Notes: a model not told the origin generated them from the letters alone. A stretch of 64,000 nt of DNA from Tritrichomonas musculus (GCA_039105265.1 JAPFFF010000016.1:1302001-1366000), one strand, 5' to 3'. Shown: positions 11,259-21,844, numbered from the stretch's first letter. Program-made: numbers and translations.

Positions 11259-11630
11259 TTAGACCAAAAGACAACAACATGGTGGTTCTTTTGGAACTAC
11301 AACTATTGGAGATTCGAAGTTTTCAAAAGATCGAATTGTTGGAGCAATAAGATCCTCGAGACTAAGCTGATAACCATCAATTAAAGCAATAGAATATGGC
11401 TCAACTGCACCATTTATTTGTGAAACTATACGTAAAAATTGCTCAACTGTAGTTGTTTCTGGCACAACAATTTGAGTTGAATCAAAAATTTTTGCTCTGC
11501 AGCACGGGAAGATAGGACAGCGTCCAGCTCCTTGACGAACGCAAAAACGAACAGAAACCATTCCATCTGTTGGATTGACTTGTGGTTGTGCTAATAATGG
11601 TTGTGTTTGTTCAACTGTTTGAGGTTCCAT
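11259..11630 (-). CDS. small CAAX-box protein with probable ubiquitin-like fold, paralogue 3
   Basis: 123 aa, the closest relative of the gene at 10000-10368: same PLLxQP N-terminus, MVSVRFCVRQ, IVVPETTTVEQFLRIV, LIDGYQLSLEDLIAPTIRSF and SPIVVVPK. It ends CCCLLV, with Cys120 as the expected prenylated residue and two neighbouring Cys that could be palmitoylated or prenylated. The 3' flanks of this gene and of paralogue 1 are also alike (AATAAAAAC...GATTTTATT), which points to duplication of a whole unit. Confidence 0.65.
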   Translation of the reverse strand: MEPQTVEQTQPLLAQPQVNPTDGMVSVRFCVRQGAGRCPIFPCCRAKIFDSTQIVVPETTTVEQFLRIVSQINGAVEPYSIALIDGYQLSLEDLIAPTIRSFENFESPIVVVPKEPPCCCLLV

Positions 11631-11647
11631 AATATTAGAATTATTCG

Positions 11648-11655
11648 AGCCGTTT
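11648..11655 (-). promoter_or_regulatory. AAACGGCT promoter element
   Basis: Minus-strand AAACGGCT, 18 bases upstream of the start codon, matching the element at 10388-10395. Confidence 0.45.
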
Positions 11656-12763
11656 TTTAAAAAAAAATTAGAAAAAAAATTGACTACTTTTTACCTTTTA
11701 TTTGACCACAACCATTATTTAAAAGTTGAGTTTTATTGAAAAAATAAAAACGTTTAAAATTTTCAATTAACTCTTGTCTATTAAAAATTTCAATTAAATA
11801 AAGGGCAAATAAAACAAATATATCTTGAAATTGATATTTTTCATCATTATTTTTTGAAATTATCTTATTAAAATGCACCAGATAGCTTCAAAATAAAGTT
11901 TTATTATGTTGAAAAAAGAGAATAAAAAGAAGAATTTATTGGGCAATCTAATTTACCATAATTTATGTTCTCAAAAAGTGAAGGTGTTTAGTAAGAAAAT
12001 ATAAAAATCTTAACAAAAATTGAGAGAAAAAAAATCAATTCATTTTTTTTATTATCAAAAAGTCAATTATTTTTTTTTATTTATCTCCCAAAAAAGCTCA
12101 TTGAAATGAATAAAAATATTAAAATTTTAATTATTATTAAAGTATACATAAAAACAAAATAAGAAAAATTTCACATTATACATTCCAAGATATTTTAGAA
12201 ATATTAATCTCATGCCAATCATAAAATAGTTTAAAAATTACATTTTTGATATTTGAATAAAAGATATAGTTTTTTCTTTTCACTTGGTTATAATAGGCGA
12301 TATTTATTTGAATAAAAGAAAATGCCATTTTTGAACAAAAGTTTTTATTTTTTTCCCATATTCTAAGCTAAAACTCTGCAAATAAAAGAAATAACCAGTA
12401 GGAAGTTTATATAGTACCAACTTCAAATATAAACTGTAATGTAAAAATAAAAATTTTTGAAAAAATAAATGGCTCTATTTATCTGCTTTGGAGAAAAATT
12501 TCTAGATATGCAGTTATATAATAATGTAGGAAACAATCGAAATAGCTGTATGAGAACGAGAAATACTTCTATACCATTATCCAACGTTGAATAATGCGAA
12601 ATCTTAGAAGTCGGTTGTAATTTTAGAAAATTGTTTTTTCAAATTATAACGAATCTTAAGAAAATATTAATTTTTTTAAAGCATTGATATTAGAATAAGA
12701 ATAAAATAAAAATGAAATACAATAGTTAACTATTGTATTAATAATTCCATTGTAATATAGTTA
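11656..12763. other. AT-rich intergenic DNA
   Basis: No gene, RNA or clear repeat was recognised; the 64-codon frame at 11684-11878 has no domain signal. Confidence 0.6.
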
Positions 12764-12910
12764 ATCATAGAATTAAAAATTTTCAAAAATTTTGAATAAA
12801 ATAAGATTTAATCGTTGAGGCCAAATTTTTTATTTTTCACCAAAACTTTTTCCGAAAAATGCTCTATTGAATTATTTATTCTATGAGTTAATTCAATATT
12901 GAATAATTTA
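12764..12910 (+). repeat. MITE-like dispersed repeat, copy 1
   Basis: About 145 bp, nearly the reverse complement of 19517-19662. The ends carry CATAGAAT (12766-12773) and ATTCTATG (about 12878-12885), a short terminal inverted repeat. The middle has AATCGTTGAGGCCAAATTTT and CACCAAAACTTTTTCC. Partial copies lie at 13018-13055 and about 19270-19310. No coding capacity. Confidence 0.65.
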
Positions 12911-13017
12911 AAGTGAGAGAAATAAAGGGGGTCGATTCAAAAAATAATTAATTTCAAGATGTGTATAGTAACGAAAATAACGTATTTTGGATGTTTCAAT
13001 ATTTTGAAAATATCCAC

Positions 13018-13055
13018 CAAATTATTTATTCTATGAGTTAATTCAACATTAAATA
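13018..13055 (+). repeat. partial copy of the CATAGAAT repeat
   Basis: AATTATTTATTCTATGAGTT followed by AATTCAACATT matches the right end of the repeat at 12764-12910. The rest of 12911-13369 holds nothing else recognised. Confidence 0.55.
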
Positions 13056-13369
13056 AATATTTAAGTTATTTTTAAAATATTTAATATTTATTTGTTTACT
13101 ATAAAAAAGGAAAAAAATAATACAGTAGTGTTTCAAAATTGGAAAATGTTTTTTAACTAAAAAAATCCACTTTTTGAATCCAATCTTTCTGAAAAGATAT
13201 AAACTTTTTCAAAGAAAATCAAAAAATAAATGATAAATTTGAGAAGTTTTTTTCAAAAAGTAGATTTTTTATTTTCGAACCTTTATTGAATAATCCGATA
13301 ACTTTTTGAATGCTTGAATAGAAATTTTATTTATTTTTTGAATTGTTATTTTTATTTTCGTTTTTTATA

Positions 13370-13386
13370 TAACCGCCGAAGGTCTA
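13370..13386 (+). promoter_or_regulatory. 17-bp promoter-proximal motif shared with the pseudokinase gene
   Basis: TAACCGCCGAAGGTCTA ends 13 bases before the ATG at 13400. The identical 17-mer is present on the minus strand at 61094-61110, upstream of the pseudokinase gene. It is unusually GC-rich for this DNA and contains an AACCG core. Confidence 0.5.
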
Positions 13387-13399
13387 TTTAATTTGCCAA

Positions 13400-14704
13400 A
13401 TGAATATAAAAAGCAAAATCCACTTGGATACTTCTAGTATCTTAAATGTTCCTCTTCATTCTTACGATGAATTTATTTTTTTGGTCAATAATCAAGAGTT
13501 CAAGACCAGCAGACTAATATCTGATCTTTTATCTCCAAAAATCTGTAAAAATCACTTATCAGACCCTACAAGCAATTCATTTACAATTAACACACGTCAT
13601 AAAGGCAATTTTTCTTCTATTCTAAATCTCATTAACTTCAAACAAAACGTTATTCCAGATACAGATCTCCCATTCGTTATAGAGGTCATTGAACTTCTAG
13701 AAAACGAATCAATTAAAATAATAGATACCGAACAACCAACGACACTCACTTTTGACAACGTTTTCCAGCTAATCAAAGAACATCAACAATATCCCATATT
13801 TTATTCCAAACGTATTTTAACCGAAATTGACTTCATCTCATCTCACCTATTCGAGCTCCCAGCAGAAAAAGAAGAAGAACTGATTTCACTTAACCAAATA
13901 ACAATTGAAAAAATTCTGAGAAATCCGTTACTCAAAATTGAGAGCGAAGACCAGTTAATTTCACTCATTAATCAGATGTACACGAAAGATGACAGTTACT
14001 CGACACTGTATGAATTTGTTCTCTTCAGTTGTGTCAGCGAAGGCAAAATTGACGAATTCTTAGAAAACTTCGACTACAATGATCTGACCAAAGAAGTATG
14101 GGACTCTTTTTCAAAGGGATGCAAAAAAGGGAGGAAAGAAGAAAAAGTATCTGATCGATACAAGCAAGCCAAAAAAGAAGAAAAAGAAGTTGAGCTTTTA
14201 TATGAAAATAATCATGAATTTGAAGGAATCATCAATCATCTCAAAAAGTCAAATAGTGACATGGAAAAGTGCCTCACAATTACTTCAACTCAAATTGAAA
14301 ACAAAGATCGTCACGTAAAGCAAGCTATTGACTTTGAAGATAAAGAACATTACTTTTCAGCAGATGAATGTGAGAATCGATGGATTTGCTTCGATTTCAT
14401 GGAAAGCAAAGTGAAGCTGACTCACTACACAATTAGAAATTATAAAACTGGAAACTGTCATCCAAGGTCGTGGGTAATTGAAGGCCAAAATGAGGGAGAC
14501 AATGATAAATGGGACGCTATTGACCAGAGAAACAATGAAGAAGAAATGAAAGGAAGAGGAATCACGCACACTTTTGCTGTTCAGAAACCCAAAGAAAAAG
14601 CTTTCCGTTATATTCGAATGCGCGCCACTGGTGCTGATTGGGATAACCGTAATTACTTATGCCTCAATGCAATTGAATTTTATGGTTACTTTTTAAATAA
14701 ATAA
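13400..14704 (+). CDS. BTB-like / F5/8 type C (discoidin) domain protein
   Basis: 434 aa. Residues about 20-110 form the BTB-like N-terminal domain typical of trichomonad F5/8C proteins (VNNQEFKTSRLISDLLSPKI, NFSSILNLINFKQ, FVIEVIELLENESI). About 115-235 is a helical BACK-like region. About 240-300 is charged and coiled-coil prone. About 300-432 is a discoidin-type beta-sandwich (ENRWICFDFMESKVKLTHYT, RSWVIEGQNE, FRYIRMRATG, LCLNAIEFYG). There is no signal peptide or membrane span, so it is cytosolic; it probably acts as a protein-interaction adaptor. Codon use is richer in C/G than the flanks, in keeping with a live, expressed gene. A 17-bp motif precedes the start. Confidence 0.85.
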   Translation: MNIKSKIHLDTSSILNVPLHSYDEFIFLVNNQEFKTSRLISDLLSPKICKNHLSDPTSNSFTINTRHKGNFSSILNLINFKQNVIPDTDLPFVIEVIELLENESIKIIDTEQPTTLTFDNVFQLIKEHQQYPIFYSKRILTEIDFISSHLFELPAEKEEELISLNQITIEKILRNPLLKIESEDQLISLINQMYTKDDSYSTLYEFVLFSCVSEGKIDEFLENFDYNDLTKEVWDSFSKGCKKGRKEEKVSDRYKQAKKEEKEVELLYENNHEFEGIINHLKKSNSDMEKCLTITSTQIENKDRHVKQAIDFEDKEHYFSADECENRWICFDFMESKVKLTHYTIRNYKTGNCHPRSWVIEGQNEGDNDKWDAIDQRNNEEEMKGRGITHTFAVQKPKEKAFRYIRMRATGADWDNRNYLCLNAIEFYGYFLNK

Positions 14705-14931
14705 AAAAATATAATAAATGATTTATTCCAAATGAATTTCGTATTTTTTATTCTACTTCTAACCTTTCATGAGCTATGTTAGTAATAAAATTAACATTTT
14801 TCTGTGTTGGTTCTTCTGTAGCTTATCTTTTTACTTCGAGATCATATTTTAGAGAAAAATTCTTCGTTTTTATTCAAAATTGGCGAAATTTATGATCATG
14901 GAAAAGTTTTGTTTGAAGTTAATGAGATCTC

Positions 14932-15045
14932 GGACAGATATCACTTTTCTGCCCGGAACGAAAAAAACGGGCCTGCCAGGGCAAACGACAGGTGCCAGTG
15001 CCCGAGTTTTTGGACGGACAAATTGCTTTGCCTGTCCCCGAAATG
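14932..15045. repeat. GC-rich palindromic island
   Basis: A sharply GC-rich patch in very AT-rich surroundings, built of nested inverted repeats: GGACAG near the left edge and CTGTCC near the right, GCCCG/CGGGC pairs inside, and CCAGGGC/GTGCCAG blocks. All frames stay open through it, but none looks like a protein. It lies at the 5' edge of a truncated DUF3447 fragment and may be an inserted foldback element or a structured-RNA unit. Confidence 0.55.
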
Positions 15046-15089
15046 TGTTTCTACTCCTTATAATAGAATACTCAAAAGTCATATTTTTA

Positions 15090-15385
15090 TTTCTAATAAC
15101 CATGAAATAGGCCAATTTCTTGCATTGATTCAAAAGGTTGTCCATAGTCATTGCCATTCTACATTTTTTTATGATAAAATCTTTAGAGTATTATCGATCT
15201 TATTAGATGGTATAAAACAAATTTTTTCAAATATTAGTATTTTTGAAATGTTTAAATATGAAAAAAGAATTTTGTTATTCCTTATTGAAAACAAAATACT
15301 TACAATTGATAATGAAATAATAATTGATGATCATATATATGAAAGAATGCATTATGAACAATCATCATTTATATTAATAATATAA
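15090..15385 (+). pseudogene. DUF3447 N-terminal fragment
   Basis: The translation FFYDKIFRVLSILLDG, IFSNISIFEMFKYEKRILLF and LIENKILTIDNEI lines up with the N-terminal part of the two full DUF3447 proteins here (for example SNSEIFNIFKSNKKILLFLI at 54833-55993). There is no proper start, the 5' end runs into the GC-rich palindrome, and the frame stops after about 95 codons. It is a truncated copy of a host gene family. Confidence 0.65.
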
Positions 15386-16374
15386 ATGATGATTTTATCC
15401 AAATTGAATCCAATTGCTTGATTATCATCCTATTGATTTAGAACAATCTATTATTATTTGAATATTTCATCTAATAATAATAATGTGAATACTCACTTAT
15501 TGCTGGGTATTATATATTCATTTGGAAAATAAGGTTATCTATATATAAATAAAGCAATACATTATTTATTTTTAATAAAGGTAAACCTGGGCAGCATTTG
15601 GTCCGATTCTTTGTCTCCCCATGATGAATTAAAATGCCCTTGGACAGTTTGATTTTTTATTTTATTAATGTTATCATAAAAAATATCATTCAAATATTTT
15701 AAAAAATATGATATTAAAAAAATCAGATATTTTTTTGAAGTTTACGATTTAATTTATACTTGTCATCGATACTTTGAATCTGATTTCTTTTTTTTTATTT
15801 ATTTAAAGATAGGTGTCATTAAATATCAGAATTTAATATTCTTTATTTTATAACATTTTAAAAGTCTGCATATTCAAATAGCATGTAAACAGTATTATTT
15901 TAGAAAAAAATTGGAAAATTGGAGAAAAACAAAAAAAAGCAAAATGGAAATTTGGGGAAAAATTTTTTCAAATATCATGATACATTTAAAAATGTGAATT
16001 TTATTATTCTCATTTATATGAGTATAATAATATTCCAGAAAATGATTCAATCAATCATGGTATTTTAAGCAAAAGCGCAAATAAAAAGTCAGATAATTCA
16101 ATCAAAATTCGAAATTTAACCACTTGAATGTTAGCTACTCATGGTATTCTAAGCAAAAGTGCAAAAAAGTTTCAAACTTTTTTTTCTGATTTACGATACA
16201 AGGTCAATATTGGCCTTAACCTCCGGGGTCAATAAGTATCGAGGGAGATAAGTATTCCCCAAAATTTTTTATTTCAAAGATGACATTTTTTTCTCTCCTT
16301 TCAAAAAAATAAAATTTTACTTTGAATAAATTTGATTTATTAAATCATATCATTGTTTTTTTGTAGTTCAGATT
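15386..16374. other. AT-rich DNA without recognised genes
   Basis: A slightly GC-richer patch at 15585-15660 may be old coding debris but gives no recognisable protein. Nothing else seen. Confidence 0.55.
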
Positions 16375-16697
16375 ATGTTCTACAGGCGTTACAGTTCACT
16401 CTACTTTGGGATGTCAAAAGGGGAATTAGAAAAAAGTCGTTGCCAAACAGTTTGGATGGGTGGAATTCCAAAAAGGACAAAAGAATCGGAAATACTAGAA
16501 TTTTTCGAAGATTATGATCCTATTGATTGCAACATCATAGAAAAATCAGAAACAAATCGTTTTGCATTTATCTACTTTAGCAATGAACTTGATGTGTAAT
16601 AATGCGATTACAGGAAAAAAAAATTGCCTTTTCAAAGGTGAGAAGGTCGTTGTAAATAGATCATTTAATGCATATGAAGGTAAAAGGGTGCGATACT
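16375..16697 (+). pseudogene. broken RNA recognition motif (RRM) gene, 5' part
   Basis: It opens with MFYRRYSSLYFGM and an RRM start: RCQTVWMGGIPKRTKESEIL (RNP2-like strand and helix), then NRFAFIYFSNELD (RNP1-like strand). The frame stops at 16597. The expected rest of the domain (NNAITG, then KGEKVVVNRSFNAYEGKRV) continues in the next frame up to about 16695, so one frameshift breaks the domain. The downstream acidic segment is back in the first frame and probably belonged to the same RNA-binding protein. Confidence 0.6.
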
Positions 16698-16701
16698 TTT
16701 C

Positions 16702-17641
16702 TTGATGTCGATCAAAGAAGAAAACAACGATGACACTTTATATTCAAGTGAAACAAGCGATAATTATGGTGGAATAGGAAGACATCATGAAAAACATCAT
16801 CACAATAATAACAATAATAATGTTGATGAATCTAAAGGGAACTGTATCGATGATACTGAAATTTTCCCGTATCAAACAGAAGAACAGAAAAAATATTTCG
16901 ACGAGTTCTTCCTTCTTCTTGAAGAAAGGAAACAAGCGGAACAAAACATTCTTGAGAAATGCATCAAAGAAGAAGACGAACAATTAAACAAAGCAGCCAA
17001 TTTGATCGAAGATGAAGAACAAAATGAAGCTAAAATAATTGAAAATAAAGACATCAATGAACAAAATGAGAACCAAAACAATAATGATGAAAATGAACAA
17101 AATGAAGTTGAAACAATTAAAAATAAGGAAAGCAATAACAGCAATGAACAAAATCAAAGCTATACTGATGATGAAAAAGAACAAAATGAAAACAATGATG
17201 TTGAAAAACGAGTTATCAATGATAATAATGAGCAAAATGAAGTTGAAGATGCAGTTAATAACACTGATGAAGAGGAACAGAAAGAAGCAGAATCACTTGC
17301 TGAAGAATAAGAGGATAAACTTCTTGAAGAATCTAACGAAAACATCAACAAAGAAGAAGAAGAACCGAAAGAATCTAAAGAAATCATCAGCAATGAAGAA
17401 GAAGAAGAGTAGAAAGAATCTAAAGATTAAAATGATTTCCAAAACAAAGAAGAATTAAACGAACCCAATGAAATTGAAGAAGAGGAAGAAGCCGATTTAT
17501 ATAACAGAAGTGAAGCCGATTTATATAACAAATTTGTTTTTATCAAAAAGTTTATCTTAAGGAACTTTGTGAGAAAACAAGAAAGTTTAAGAAAAGATAA
17601 TATAGTTTCAAAAGAAAAAAGGAAGTTTGAGAGAAGATAAT
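16702..17641 (+). pseudogene. acidic Asn/Glu-rich tail, probably of the broken RRM gene
   Basis: 202 codons open, very rich in E, N, K, Q and D with NEQNE-type repeats. The same frame continues past TAA (17308), TAG (17410) and TAA (17428) with similar acidic composition to a stop at about 17639. A short duplication (EADLYN twice) lies near 17490-17525. Three in-frame stops with preserved frame mean decay, or less likely read-through. Low-complexity acidic tails are common on RNA-binding proteins; no other function can be read. Confidence 0.5.
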
Positions 17642-17985
17642 AAAGTTTATGAGGAATCAAGGAAGTTTCTGATAACTTAATTAACGGCCACCTTAATCCA
17701 CGAAGTTGTCTAATTGATACAGTTGTTCCACTTTTGTAAACGAAAAATCCACTTTCTTATTTGCTTTATATTAAAAATGTAAAAACTCATTAAAAACAAA
17801 GATAAATAAATAATAAAATTTTCTGTTATGAAAGTGGATAAAAAAACAAAAAGTTAGGTGATAACAAATTTTGAAAATTTTGGTGGTTACATTTTCTATT
17901 ACGAAAGTGGAACAACTGTATATATTTGATATTTAGGTTAAATATAAAAGTTGTTTTGATATTCCAATACAGCTCTAATTTGTTA
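17642..17985. other. AT-rich spacer
   Basis: No gene seen. GAAAGTGGA and GTTGTTCCACTTT-like words occur on either side (about 17725 and 17905), a possible weak inverted repeat. Confidence 0.4.
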
Positions 17986-18180
17986 GAACACCCATTCATC
18001 CAAATTTCATTGAAAGCAAGTGATGCGCAATCAACAAAAGTTGAATCCTTAATCGATGTTAGTAATGAAGGAATTGTTATTTATGTCAATTATGATCATC
18101 TAGTAAAAGCATTCATACTAATTTCCGTTACTGATGAAAGAATTTGCAATTTGAATAGCAGAAGATTTTTCATACTCAAA
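17986..18180 (-). pseudogene. BspA LRR fragment
   Basis: The minus-strand translation gives ILSSVTEISMNAF and ITIPSLLTSIKDSTF, two LRR_5 units, with stops between and around them. The open plus-strand frame across it (17926-18195) is the antisense shadow typical of LRR_5 coding DNA. Confidence 0.6.
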
Positions 18181-18264
18181 TTTTTGAAAAAATGAAAAAA
18201 AATTTTAATTGACTTGGTTTGTTTGATTTTTTCTTTTTATTCCTAAAATATCAAATAGTCGATA

Positions 18265-19143
18265 TGAATTCAAATGAATCTTCAGATAATCAATTAACAG
18301 ATGAGAGTCGTGACAAACAAATACAGAAATTCAATATTTATTCTATTTACATAGTTTTTTTTTTTTTTTAATGCAATGCATATTATTATTAGAAATATGC
18401 TTTTTATTTAATTTCGTTCTGTGCGGGCTTATTTCATTAGCTATCAATATATTCATTTATGATTGGCTATCATTATTTACCAAATAAGCCATCAATTTTG
18501 GCAAGTTTCTCAAACTTTGGCTTATTTTTCATTTTTGTTCTATTTTTATTTTTTTCAACTAAATTATATTCTTATTGCTTGAATTACGTTTTCAAAAATT
18601 TTGTTAAAAAGACAATAAAAGCAATGAAAGGCCAAATAAAACCAAAGAACTTAAAATTCAATCAAAGAACCAAATTCAAAGCATTTGCATATGTGATTTT
18701 TCGATTTATAATGATTATTGGGTTTATTATATTACTTTTTTTTGTTATATTTAAGTGGATTTTTTATGTATCAGCAGTATATGAAATAGGAATGCTGTCT
18801 TTCTTTATTTTTATTAGATTTTTGATTGGAATTCTTTACTCAGAAGATGAATCTTCAATTAGAGAAGATTCTTCATGTTGCGAAAATATGATTTATGATA
18901 ATAATGATAATAATAATAATAACACTGATTCAAATAATAACGAAAATGATGTAGTATCGAAATTTTGATCGATATAAACAACAATGAAGTGATTGATAAC
19001 AATAATGATAATGATAATTTAGATAATAATGTTGATATTCACAATATTTTAAATATTGAGATTATTAACAATTTAAACAAAGATTTTATTATTATTGATA
19101 AAAGCAACATTATTGATGGTACCAATTCAAATATAACTGTATA
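18265..19143 (+). pseudogene. broken multi-span membrane protein with Asn/Asp-rich tail
   Basis: A start at 18265 (MNSNESSDNQLTDE) leads into a hydrophobic segment, interrupted at a 15-T run (18355-18369). A second membrane segment continues in another frame to about 18490. The main frame (18459-18968, 169 codons) has three hydrophobic segments, a SEDESSIREDSS linker and Asn-rich repeats. The tail continues in the next frame (IDINNNEVIDNNND...) to a stop at 19141-19143. At least two frameshifts; homopolymer-associated sequencing error is possible. Family not recognised. Confidence 0.5.
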
Positions 19144-19487
19144 ATATAAATAAAATAAAAAATAATTACAAAATAATAATTATATACTAAGATATATACA
19201 AAAAATATTAACTACAAAAAAACGCAAAAAGTCTTTGCACCTTTAAGGCGGTAGTCTCCTATTTTTTCGTAAACCATTCAATATTGATAAAACTCATAGA
19301 ATTGAAGTTTCAATGGTAATATACTATGAAAAGGTTAAATGACCTTGATATTTGTCCTTAACGATCAAAATAAAAAAAATAGTTTTTTCTTTTCTTTGTT
19401 TCTATGGTAAAAAATTGCAATTTTTTAAAAATAAGATTATAAAAAATATCTACATAATTAACCCATTTTATTGAAATATTAATTAAA
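19144..19487. other. AT-rich spacer
   Basis: It contains a partial copy of the CATAGAAT repeat at about 19270-19310 (ATTCAATATTGATAAAACTC) and nothing else recognised. Confidence 0.5.
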
Positions 19488-19841
19488 TTAAGGTTCTCCT
19501 TCCCAATAAAAATGTAAATTATTCAATATTGAATTAACTCATAGAATAAATAATTCAATAGAGCTTTTTTAAGAAAAAGTTTTGGTGAAAAATACAAATA
19601 TTTGGCCTCGACGATAAAATTTATTTTATTCAAAATTTTATTGATTTTTTAATTCTATGATTTCTATCCGTAAAAAAATAAAATTGATAATATTTCATTA
19701 AAATGTTTTTATTCAATTATTTAAAATATATATCTGTATAAATTTTATATTTTAATTCATTTTTTAAAACGATATTTATGTATATTTTATTTGTGAAATC
19801 TCATTGAATTTAAACTTTTGAATTTGAAAGGAGAACCTTAA
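19488..19841. mobile_element. MITE with TTAA-bounded inverted repeats
   Basis: TTAAGGTTCTCCTT (19488-19501) and AAGGAGAACCTTAA (19828-19841) are perfect inverted repeats. If TTAA is the target duplication, the element is 346 bp and piggyBac-like in target choice; TA is an alternative. No coding. It contains the second copy of the CATAGAAT repeat (19517-19662), so one is nested in the other. Confidence 0.6.
19517..19662 (-). repeat. MITE-like dispersed repeat, copy 2 (reverse)
   Basis: Reverse complement of 12764-12910 with small differences: ATTCAATATTGAATTAACTC at one edge, AATTCTATGATT at the other, and TTTGGCCTCGACGAT in the middle. Confidence 0.65.
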
Positions 19842-19862
19842 AATACCTTTTTTTCAAAAAAC

Positions 19863-20440
19863 GTGGAACGAATAAATATTAAAAAAAAAATAATTAATAG
19901 CATCATAAGTCAGATTATGAGACTAGTTGAATTAACTAGCGATGATGATTCTATGAAAAATTACGCTCACTTTCCAACTTTTCTTGAAAATTCAATTTTG
20001 AACTTTTTCTATGGATTTAAGTTTATGATTTTTACAAAGATCACATCTCAACAAGTTAGGCTGAAAATAAAGAAAAAAGGTTGGCAGAAATTGTACCACG
20101 AATTTTCAATGACATCAAATTTTATTCATCATTCAATTTCACTTTTGATAACAAAATTCAATTTCGAATTTCAAGTGTGCTTCCACTTCTTTCTGACAAG
20201 AAGTATTTAGAGCATCTTCTTTCATTACAAAGTTCAATAAAAATTCATTATTATTCAATTTGTCAGATTTAAATTCAATTATTGAGAAATATTCAAATCA
20301 ATTGAATTTTTTTGTTTCAAATTTCAGAGAGATTTCAAATAATTCAGAAGAAATGTCAAAATTCAATTTGTTTTTATTTGATTATTCTTCATTGTTTAAT
20401 ACCGTAAAAGATGGGAAAAAAAATTCTTGCAACTTTTGAT
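19863..20440 (+). pseudogene. broken gene of unknown family
   Basis: Coherent but frame-disrupted coding: about 19863-20060 (NYAHFPTFLENSILNFFYGF), then AEIVPRIFNDIKFYSSFNFT and ISSVLPLLSDKKYLEHLLSL in another frame (20081-20250), then NFREISNNSEEMSKFNLFLF to about 20439. No domain recognised. At least two breaks. Confidence 0.45.
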
Positions 20441-20536
20441 AAATTTTTTTTGAAAGAATTCATGATATAAAGTTTTTACCAATAGATTAGTCACTTTGTA
20501 AAGTTTTTAATTGAAATTTCTCTCTAAAAAAACTCG

Positions 20537-21500
20537 TTATTGGTTTATCTTTTTTGTTAAAACGAACATCATATATAAAACATCTTTATGGCAAATTGAT
20601 TGCAAATTAGAATTTGGTCGAATTTCAACTTTTGTTAAATTTCGGCAATCTGCAAATGTAGATTCATATATTTTTGCAATTTTGGGAGGAATAAAAATTA
20701 CTTCAATGCTTGAATTTAAAAATGCATTTGATCCAATCGTTTCCAAATTAGAATTCTTTGGAATTACAACTTTCTTGAGAATTCTACAATGTTCGAATGC
20801 AAATGATGAAATGATTTTGATATTCGATGGAATAACAACTTCTTCAATATCTCGACTTGCAAATAAAAGAACGTCAAATTCGTCTTTGTTTGGATCACTT
20901 TTTCCGAACAAACACTTGTTTTCATTGAATAAAAATTGACCATTCAAAGGTGAAACTGTAATTTTTGTCAAACTATTTGTAAAACTGCACCATCCTTCTT
21001 TCAATTCTTTCAAACTTGCTGGAAAACAAAGTTCTTCTATATACATGCCTGAAAGTGCACCTCTGTAAATCCTTTTCACAGCTGAATCATCTAAAAATTT
21101 GATGGATTTGACGTAAAAGTCAGTGCCTGTGATGCTCGTGACTAAATAATCTACTGAGTCATGTTTAATACTTCGCGGAATAATAACGTGTTTGACATCA
21201 ACTTTTACTTTAAATAATGACGCTGTTTGATTGGTTTTGTCGATTTTAAATGTAAGATCTTTTGAATCATCTTGAATTGTTTCACTCAGTAAAATTTTTA
21301 TTAATTCAAGATCACCATCTTGGCATGCGTTATGAAGTTTATATTTAATTTCTTTGAATTCTTCTTCGGAAAGTAGATTATTCGAATTTGAAAAAAGATC
21401 GAGAATCTCATTCTTCTTTTCTTTCGTTAAATATGTCTTCATATCCTATCACATATTCTTCAATTGGAATTTTCGCTTCTGGCTTATTTTCCCCTTCCAT
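20537..21500 (-). pseudogene. ankyrin-like / BspA LRR protein, frame-disrupted at both ends
   Basis: The main frame (20537-21442, 301 codons) starts with an ankyrin-like helix pair (LHNACQDGDLELIKILLSE), then LRR_5 units with the family motif LKEGWCSFTNSLTKITV and a FGKSDPNKDEFDVLLFASR insert, as in the long BspA at 39077-41701. Upstream, MEGENKPEAKIPIEEYVIGY starts at 21500 in another frame and is the likely original N-terminus, so one frameshift near 21430 separates them. The C-terminus ends abruptly in CHKDVLYMMFVLTKKINQ instead of completing a repeat. It could still be translated from 21442. Cytosolic, no membrane span. Confidence 0.6.
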
Positions 21501-21844
21501 TTAAGTACCTTTATTAATAATGATCAAAATTTCACATAACATTTCATAACCTTTTGGGAATTTTTTAAACAAAAGTGTAGTGCCTGTGAAGCAATATTTT
21601 CAAAGAATGCCTAAATAAAAAAAACATAAAAGTATCAAATTTTACCATATCAACATATGCAAATTAAAAAAAAGACAATAAAACTTGATTATAATGAAAT
21701 ATGTTATCTTTAAATAAACATCATTATTAAATAAATAAATAAATATCTTAAAAGCAATACTTAATATTCAAAAATTTGAGCTTGATCTGGCTCAAGTGAT
21801 AACATTAGACCATTTCCTCTCATTTCGTAAGGATCTCTAGTATA

